Source: Candidatus Poribacteria bacterium
GTDB lineage: Bacteria; Poribacteria; DTPJ01
Direction of reading: 5' to 3'
Assembly (NCBI GenBank): GCA_011334435.1
Contig: DTPJ01000561.1
Location: forward strand, 1-6,928
DNA: 6,928 bases
The notes under the pieces: generated by a model
Databases searched by the model: none
Seen by the model: the letters and a program-made list of their open reading frames with translations, nothing else
Told to the model about the DNA's origin: nothing
Position numbers and translations under genes: made by a program
Shown here: positions 1 through 6,300 of the stretch, one piece after another
Layout of the letters: each line of letters begins with the position of its first letter
How positions within the stretch are numbered: position 1 is the stretch's first letter

Positions 1-54
1 AATTTGATGATTTGTCTTAACATCTATTCTTTATTCCGATTATAGCATATTGAT

Positions 55-69
55 TATTGTTGATCAATA
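55..69. promoter_or_regulatory. Inverted repeat upstream of the gene 1 promoter (possible operator)
   Basis: TATTG at 55-59 is mirrored by CAATA at 65-69, and the centre contains the perfect 8-bp palindrome TTGATCAA at 60-67. It ends two bases before the -35 hexamer, where an activator or repressor could bind. The region is AT-rich and short palindromes arise by chance there, so a regulatory role is inference only. No regulator gene is present in the window. Confidence 0.25.
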
Positions 70-71
70 GG

Positions 72-100
72 TTGACAGTATTCTATATTTCTGCTATTAT
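72..100 (+). promoter_or_regulatory. Sigma70-type promoter for gene 1
   Basis: A perfect -35 hexamer TTGACA (72-77) is followed after exactly 17 bases by TATTAT (95-100), which differs from the TATAAT consensus at one position. Transcription would start near 106-108, giving a leader of about 100 bases before the ATG at 210. No gene is evident in 1-209. The element probably drives genes 1 and 2 and possibly the whole block, since no terminator is visible downstream. It does not resemble the TTTG / TAnnTTTG promoters usual in Bacteroidetes. Confidence 0.65.
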
Positions 101-209
101 CAAATTAGAATAAAATTGTAAACCTTGTTTGTTTAATTTTCGTTTTTACGCTTGTAAATTAAATAAAGCCAAAACGTTATGTCTGCTATTTTTGGAGGGA
201 GATTTTTTA

Positions 210-1280
210 ATGAACCGTGCTTTTATATATGTTGTCATTTCCACTATTTTACTCTGCTCTTTTAATGCGTATGCGGGGACTGCGAGAACTGCTGCACAAT
301 TTCTATCAACCGATGGAGGCACAAGAGCTGCGGGCATGGGCGATGCCTTTTCCGCGATTTCTGGCGACGTGATCTCCGCATTTTGGAACCCTGGCGGATT
401 AGCAACCATAACTGAGAAACAGGCGATTATAGCATATAGCAATATTTCAGCTATGTTTGGAGAAGCCAGCGAAGGCATGTATTATGGCGTTATGGCTTTT
501 GCTATGCCTGTTGGCAATCTCGGCGTGTTTGGGACAGCTTTGCAACTTCAGGATCAGGGAACAACTACTAAAACAGAAGCAGACCCCAGAGGAGGTCCAT
601 TAATCATTGGCGAAGAAGACCTTGGAATGAATTGGGCATGGGCGATCTGCTATTCTGATGAATTAGCTGATGGGTTTTCAACGGGTGTTAATGCTAAACT
701 TATACGTCAAGTGCTTTTAGATGAATCTGATATTGCTTATGCTGCGGATTTAGGTATCGTCTATGCTGTCCCACTTCATTTAGGGGCAAGTTTTATGCCA
801 AATAAGCCCGTAAGTATAGGCATAGCCTTGCAGAATCTTGGCACTGCTATCCAGATGAAAGACGCAAACCAAAGCGAACCATTGCCAAGAAACCTAAAAC
901 TTGGTCTTGCACTTAAATTAATTGAAACCCCTGCCCATAGATTTCAATTAGTATCTGATTACACATCATTTATTGATAAACTAAAGGAAACAGAAGAGGA
1001 CAAAAAAGAACCTAAATTTGATCCAGTTAAAGCTGGTGTCGGGATTTATGCTTTCAGACCCGATAACAGTCAACAGAGCATCGGTGCTGAATATTGGTAT
1101 GCCAATATGTTAGGAATCCGCGTCGGATATAAATATGTGCCAGATAGACCAGGGAATAGAGTTACTATGGGATTTAGCATTAGATATTCTAATTATCAGA
1201 TTGATTATGCAAGAGTCCCAGGAATTGACATCCCCGGCGGTGGCGATATAGATAAAATAGCGGTTATGTTTAGATTCTAA
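210..1280 (+). CDS. PorV/PorQ-family outer-membrane beta-barrel protein
   Basis: Predicted 356-residue outer-membrane protein of the PorV/PorQ (UPF0164-like, FadL-related) type. The frame is open from an ATG at 129, but the ATG at 210 is chosen because a strong GGAGGGAG ribosome site (194-201) lies 8 bases before it and a classic signal peptide follows: MNR, a hydrophobic core, and probable cleavage after the AYA at residues 20-22. The mature N-terminus carries hallmarks of the family: RAAGMGDAFSA at about 39-49 and FWNPGGLA at about 58-65. Many alternating-residue strands follow, with a charged loop around 249-261 (KLKETEEDKK), and the chain ends in phenylalanine (AVMFRF), as expected for Bam-inserted barrels. 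In Bacteroidetes PorV acts in type IX secretion, but many relatives outside that phylum have no known role, so neither secretion nor transport is assigned. First gene behind a strong promoter, 58 bases before gene 2. The family call is firm; the function is not. Confidence 0.82.
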   Translation: MNRAFIYVVISTILLCSFNAYAGTARTAAQFLSTDGGTRAAGMGDAFSAISGDVISAFWNPGGLATITEKQAIIAYSNISAMFGEASEGMYYGVMAFAMPVGNLGVFGTALQLQDQGTTTKTEADPRGGPLIIGEEDLGMNWAWAICYSDELADGFSTGVNAKLIRQVLLDESDIAYAADLGIVYAVPLHLGASFMPNKPVSIGIALQNLGTAIQMKDANQSEPLPRNLKLGLALKLIETPAHRFQLVSDYTSFIDKLKETEEDKKEPKFDPVKAGVGIYAFRPDNSQQSIGAEYWYANMLGIRVGYKYVPDRPGNRVTMGFSIRYSNYQIDYARVPGIDIPGGGDIDKIAVMFRF

Positions 1281-1338
1281 TGGGTTCATAAACAAAAAAT
1301 ATCTCACTCAGAAAATATCAAAAATAGGGAAAAATTCT

Positions 1339-2130
1339 GTGATATTCAGCGTTATTCCACAGCTAATTATAAAGCAAAATAGCAGATTCCAGATAATAAT
1401 TTTTTCTATTATCTTTATGTGTTCCGCTTTATGCTTTGGATATGACAAAAATTTTTCCCTTATAGACACTCAGGAACTATCAAGCCAACTTGCCAATCAA
1501 CCATCTATAAGTCAAAAATCACCAACAAAGGCATTTCTATTCTCTGCTGTCGCACCCGGAACAGGCGAATTGTATATCGGATCAAAAAAGGGAATTGCCT
1601 TTATAGCGTCTGAGATCGCCTTCTGGTCAGCTTATATAGTGCTTAATGGACGTGCCAATAACCTTCGCGACAGCTATACGAGCTATGTTGATGAACATAT
1701 CGCTTTTGAGGAAGATTCCCCCACAAAATCCACAAAGGACTGGACATTAGAGGACTATGAACATGCAACACAGACGGATAATTGGCACTACGTCTATACA
1801 GAAAACAACGGAGAACCGATTGACAGAGTTGGCAAATTCTATTGGAAAGATATTCCTGAGGAAAAAATAGATGAACAGGGCAATGAACTTATATCAAAAT
1901 ACCGTGCAACAGCTTATAGCATGCGTGGTTCAGCAAATAAAAAATATAAGCAGGCGAAAGTTTGCCTAAGCATGGTAGTGCTTAATCATGTAATTAGTGC
2001 AATTGATGCAAGAGTTTCTGCAATTATAAAATCCAAAAAGTCCCCTCAAACAACTAATATATCAATCCATACATCTATATCATCAAATCTCACTCCTAAC
2101 CTATACGCGGTTATGCAAGGTCAATTTTAA
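1339..2130 (+). CDS. DUF5683-like envelope protein of unknown function
   Basis: A 263-residue protein without an assigned function. The GTG start at 1339 is preceded by a modest AGGGA site (1326-1330), and the first 34 residues look like a signal peptide or anchor: basic residues around 12-16 and a hydrophobic run FQIIIFSIIFMCSALCFG to residue 34. An alternative start at the ATG of residue 27 would destroy that signal, so it is less likely. Residues 60-108 (SPTKAFLFSAVAPGTGELY, a GSKKG turn, then IAFIASEIAFWSAYIVLN) match the pattern of DUF5683-like proteins, in which a short helix and PG-G-LY turn precede a membrane-associated helix. The middle (about 110-190) is polar, rich in Asp, Glu, Tyr and Trp. 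A second hydrophobic helix at about 203-232 contains NHVISAIDAR, also typical of this group. It follows gene 1 by 58 bases with no terminator between, so the two are probably co-transcribed. Family assignment is by recognition of the motif pattern and is moderate. Confidence 0.62.
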   Translation: MIFSVIPQLIIKQNSRFQIIIFSIIFMCSALCFGYDKNFSLIDTQELSSQLANQPSISQKSPTKAFLFSAVAPGTGELYIGSKKGIAFIASEIAFWSAYIVLNGRANNLRDSYTSYVDEHIAFEEDSPTKSTKDWTLEDYEHATQTDNWHYVYTENNGEPIDRVGKFYWKDIPEEKIDEQGNELISKYRATAYSMRGSANKKYKQAKVCLSMVVLNHVISAIDARVSAIIKSKKSPQTTNISIHTSISSNLTPNLYAVMQGQF

Positions 2131-2140
2131 CTTTAATATC

Positions 2141-2169
2141 TTGATCTTTGATAATATTTCTGTCATAAT
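2141..2169 (+). promoter_or_regulatory. Possible extended -10 promoter for genes 3 and 4
   Basis: TTGATC (2141-2146, four of six consensus bases) is separated by 17 bases from CATAAT (2164-2169, five of six), and a TGT directly before the -10 gives the extended -10 form. A start near 2175 would leave a leader of roughly 65 bases. A short inverted repeat AATCA (2167-2171) / TGATT (2180-2184) overlaps the -10 and start site and could be an operator. In AT-rich DNA such matches are common, so genes 3 and 4 may equally be read from the upstream promoter. Confidence 0.35.
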
Positions 2170-2206
2170 CAGTGATAAGTGATTTTATGTCATTTCCCAT
2201 TTTTGA

Positions 2207-2230
2207 ATTATTACTGAAATTATTACTGAA
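2207..2230 (+). repeat. Perfect 12-bp tandem duplication before gene 3
   Basis: The 12-base unit ATTATTACTGAA occurs at 2207-2218 and again, without mismatch, at 2219-2230. It abuts the AAGAGG ribosome site (2231-2236) of gene 3, so it lies within the presumed leader. It looks like a recent replication-slippage duplication. An effect on translation is possible but not shown. Confidence 0.85.
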
Positions 2231-2242
2231 AAGAGGTTAATT

Positions 2243-3328
2243 ATGTCCGATAAATCAAAAGAATATAGAGCAGTTGTTATCGCTTGTGGTCGTATTTCTG
2301 GTGCGCATGCACATGGCTATCAGTCAAATAATATTCCAATAGTAGCATGTGCAGATATTAATCAAGACGCTGTCAACGCTTTTGGCGAAAGATTTGGAAT
2401 TCCAAAAGAGAGACGTTATCTTGACTATAACGAGATGTTAGATAAAGAACGCCCTGAAATTGTCAGTGTTTGTTCACATCATCATTTACACGCGCCGATG
2501 ACAATTGATTCCGCAAAATATAAGCCTTTGGCTATATTCTGTGAAAAACCGATAGCTTTAAGTCTTGGTGAAGCAGATGCTATGATCAACGCTTGTAAAG
2601 AATCAAACACAGTGCTTATAATTGGTCATCAGAGACGTTTTTCTCCGCAATATGTTTGTGCTTATAATGCCTTAAAAGATGGTGCAATTGGCGAATTAGT
2701 ATCTATGGAAGCACACGGTCACCCATGGACAAGCTTACTCGTTGATGGGACACATACGATTGACCTACTCAGATGGTATGCAGACGATCTGCCTATAAGT
2801 TGGGTTTTTGGACAGATTGATTCAAGGACTCATCGTTCCGCATGGGGAAGTTTGGTAGAGGATGCTACAATAAGCATATTCAATTTTAATAATGGTATAA
2901 GGACAATTCTGACACTTGGCGGAGCAAATCTCACCAAAGACGATGGCAATGCGTATTTTGAGCCTCTGTGGAAAGGTGTTGAGGGATCAAATTATCACCA
3001 TATAATATTGAGAGGAACAGAAGGTCAAATAGAGATTGATGGCGATGCGCCCACTCCCGGGCGTCCATGGGTGAGATTGATAAAGAATGGTGCTATAAAA
3101 GAATTGGAATTGCCCAAACTTCCTTCGGCTCACGCAGAGATAGTAAGGCTTTTGATTGAAAGTATAGAAACAGGATCAAAGCATCTTTTGGACGCATCTA
3201 GCGCAAGGGCGACTTTGGAAGTGATAATAGCGACTTTTGAATCATCTCGCAAGCGATCAATTATTCAATTACCGATAGACATTAAAGAAAATCCATTATT
3301 TGAAATGATTAATCTTGGAGAGATATAA
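2243..3328 (+). CDS. Gfo/Idh/MocA-family NAD(P)-dependent oxidoreductase
   Basis: A 361-residue, probably cytoplasmic dehydrogenase of the glucose-fructose oxidoreductase / inositol dehydrogenase family; these enzymes oxidise, reduce or epimerise sugars and cyclitols with a bound nicotinamide cofactor. The ATG at 2243 has AAGAGG (2231-2236) six bases upstream. The N-terminal Rossmann fold begins at residue 9 with RAVVIACGRISGAH, where the first glycine of the usual GxGxxG is alanine (A14); the second beta strand ends in ACAD (35-38). The family signature EKP is at 101-103, with K102 the expected active-site lysine. The C-terminal domain has DGTHTIDLLRW (168-178), where H171 fits the conserved catalytic histidine. 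The length is normal for the family. The substrate cannot be read from the sequence. It stops 14 bases before gene 4, so the two are very likely co-transcribed; a role in processing a sugar released by gene 4 is inferred from that. Such genes are abundant near carbohydrate loci. Confidence 0.9.
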   Translation: MSDKSKEYRAVVIACGRISGAHAHGYQSNNIPIVACADINQDAVNAFGERFGIPKERRYLDYNEMLDKERPEIVSVCSHHHLHAPMTIDSAKYKPLAIFCEKPIALSLGEADAMINACKESNTVLIIGHQRRFSPQYVCAYNALKDGAIGELVSMEAHGHPWTSLLVDGTHTIDLLRWYADDLPISWVFGQIDSRTHRSAWGSLVEDATISIFNFNNGIRTILTLGGANLTKDDGNAYFEPLWKGVEGSNYHHIILRGTEGQIEIDGDAPTPGRPWVRLIKNGAIKELELPKLPSAHAEIVRLLIESIETGSKHLLDASSARATLEVIIATFESSRKRSIIQLPIDIKENPLFEMINLGEI

Positions 3329-3342
3329 ATTGGAGATGAAAA

Positions 3343-6300
3343 ATGATGAGCCTTTTAACGATTATAGCGATATTAAGTTTAGCTAATAATACAAGCGAAC
3401 AATATAGCAAATATGGCGGATGGACTGCCATAAAATCAAAACCGACAGGTTTTTTCAGAGTGGAGAAAATCGGCGAAAACTGGTGGTTGATAGACCCTGA
3501 TGGATACGCTTTTATCTCAAAAGGTGTCAATCATATCAGTTATACTGCGGATCACGCCCCATCTTTGGGGTATTCGCCCTATGCTCAGGTGACAAAAGAA
3601 AAATATGGTAACATTGAAAATTGGGCAAACGCTTCTATCAACCGTTTATGGAATTGGAACTTCAATACTATCGGGGCATGGTCAAATCATGAGACATTTA
3701 ATAAGAATATGCCATATACAATCATAATGGATATAGGGGCTTCTGCGGGGTCATCATGGCTGAAAGGTCTTTTTTCTGATGTCTTTTCCCAAGAATTTAA
3801 GAATATAGCAGAAAGACGTTCCAAAGAGATATGCTCATCAAGGGCAAACGATCCATTTTTAATCGGATATTTTATAGATAATGAACTTAGATGGGGTGCA
3901 GATTGGCGGTCAAATAGGACGCTTTTTGATGATTTTATGGTAATGCCAAAAGAATCAGATGGCAAAAAGGCATTAGTTGCCACACTTATTGAAATGTATG
4001 GAAATATTGATAATTTTAATTCTGCATGGCAGGTTAAACTCAACAGTTTTGATGATCTTCTCACTATAAATGATCTATCCAAATTAGGTGAGTCAGTCCA
4101 AAAGGCGCAATCTGAGCTTTCTGGTAAACCTCAAATCAAGCGGACACTGCCAAAAGAGATTGCCATGCTTTATCTTACACAAGTTTATGGCAGTATCAGC
4201 AAGGTAAATGAAGCCTTTGGAACGAAAGCGGAATCTTTTAACGATCTGATGACAGATGAGTTTCTCGCCAAATTGACATCGGAGATCAGTAAGCAAAATC
4301 TGCCAAAAGAGATGATCATCGCTGGAATTCAAATGGTCTATGGCAACCTTGATAAAGCCAATCAAGCGTTCAATACTAACGCAAAGACTTATGACGAGCT
4401 TATAAGTATCTTAACAGGAATGCAAAGCATATCTACTGTCGCATTAGAGATAAAGAAAGCACAAAGTCTATTCCTTAAAAAGATCGCAAGACAATATTTT
4501 ATGGTCTGCCGAGATGCGATAAGGAAATATGATCCAAATCATCTTATACTTGGGTGCAGATTTGCAGGATATGCTCCTGATGAGGTCTTGTCTGCAATGG
4601 GCGAATATGTTGATGTGGTGTCATATAACAATTATAGTCCATTACCGCCAGTAGATAAGTTAGATGAAATCCACAAGATAACAGGAAAGCCGATAATGAT
4701 AACAGAATTTTCATTTAAGGCTATGGACTCAGGACTGCCTAATACAAAGGGTGCAGGCGTTCCCGTTGCCACACAAAAAGACCGTGCTGATAGTTTTTCT
4801 AATTATGTTACAATGTTGATGAAATTGCCTTATGCTGTTGGTTATCATTGGTTTGAATACACTGATGAGCCTGCGGAAGGCAGATTTGACGGAGAAAACA
4901 GCAATTATGGGTTAGTGAATATCAAAGATGAGCCATGGGAAGTTCTAACAGAGAGAATGACAGAGGTTAATTCAAAAATTGAAAGCATTCACAACTCCGC
5001 GAGCGTTAAAATACCATCAGTGCCGACGGGACATCCAAGAGTTTATATCAGATCATCAGACCTGCCTAATATCAAAAAGAAATTGGATCTGCCAGAGTTT
5101 AGCAGGGCTCGGAATTTAATAAAGAAATCGGATAATCCAGCATGTAAGGCTTTTGTATATCTGATGACTGATAATGTAGAATCAGGACGAGATGCCATAA
5201 AACTATGGTTTGAATATGCGGACAAATATGCAGATAATCCTGATTATGCAGGGCGAGTATTTTCTAATCTTTTACATATAGGGGCATGTGTCTATGATTG
5301 GTGTTATGATCTATTAAACGATGATGAAAAGCAAAAATTTATCAAAAAACTTGAAAACATAGCATCATCGCACAGTCCGGGTTATCCTGCTAATCCAAAT
5401 GGACATGCGGTTGTAGGGCATGATACGGAAGGTTGGGTTCTTACAGGTCAAATTCCCGCAGGCATAGCGATCTATGATGAATCAAAGAAGATGTATGACG
5501 CATCTGCAAGGCTATTTTTTGAGAAATTTGTCCCTGTCCGAAATTTTGTTTATCAATCTCACATGCATCATCAAGGCGATTCCTATTTTCAGACGAGATT
5601 TCAGCACGATCAAGCGGTCAGTTGGCTATTTCGCCGTATAGGAGCTGGTGATGTTTTCACTCGCGAACAACAGTTTGTCCCTTATCAGATGATTTACAAT
5701 ATGCGTCCAGATGGTCAACAGATACACAGTGGAGATACCTTTAACGAGAGAGGCAATGATCCACGCAAGCGATTATTAGCATTGATGACCGCAAGCTATT
5801 ATAGCGATCCGTATTTGATGACGATGGCTGAATCCGACTTTTTCAACAATTATGGCGATTTTGACTGTATTTTTGAGATTTTATTCAAAGAGCCAAACGC
5901 AGAAAAGAGACCTATCAATGAGTTACCATTAACCAAGTATTTTCCAAGCCCTATGGGCGAGATGATCGCAAGAACGGGCTGGACTATGGGTGTTGATAGT
6001 AACGATGCGATTGTTCAGATGCGTATAGGCGAATATTTCTTCGGCAACCATCAATGCAAAGACTTTGGGACTTTCCAAATCTATTATCGCGGAGCGCTTG
6101 CAATATCATCAGGCGTCTATGACGAATACGGAAATGATCATTGGAAAAACTACCTCCATCAGACAATATCTAAAAACGGTCTTCTCATATTTGATCCAAG
6201 CGAAGAGATGGGAAAAGGTTCGGTCAATGACGGTGGACAGCGATGGCCCGAAGGAAGCGACCATCCGAAAGACCTTGATACGCTTTTGACAAAGGACTAT

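Noticed and set aside
129..209. Upstream ATG at 129 as the start of gene 1
   Set aside because: It has no ribosome site and would place 27 extra residues before a clean signal peptide; the ATG at 210 has GGAGGGAG at the right distance.
37..437. Shared 14-mer CGATTATAGCATAT at 37-50 and 424-437
   Set aside because: One copy is ordinary coding sequence of gene 1, the match does not extend, and such a match is not surprising in AT-rich DNA of this length.
1281..1338. Possible terminator between genes 1 and 2
   Set aside because: There are A-rich runs but no stable GC-bearing stem followed by a T run.
3687..4082. Minus-strand reading frame of 131 codons
   Set aside because: It lies wholly antisense to the hydrolase domain of gene 4, has no recognisable motif, and the + strand frame shows clear family signatures.
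5000..5060. Gene 4 as two separate genes meeting at the domain linker
   Set aside because: The frame is continuous through the linker, with no stop and no ribosome site plus start codon at the beginning of the lyase domain.
6065..6289. Plus-strand frame of 74 codons inside gene 4
   Set aside because: It overlaps the most conserved part of the heparinase II domain in another frame and has no motif or ribosome site.
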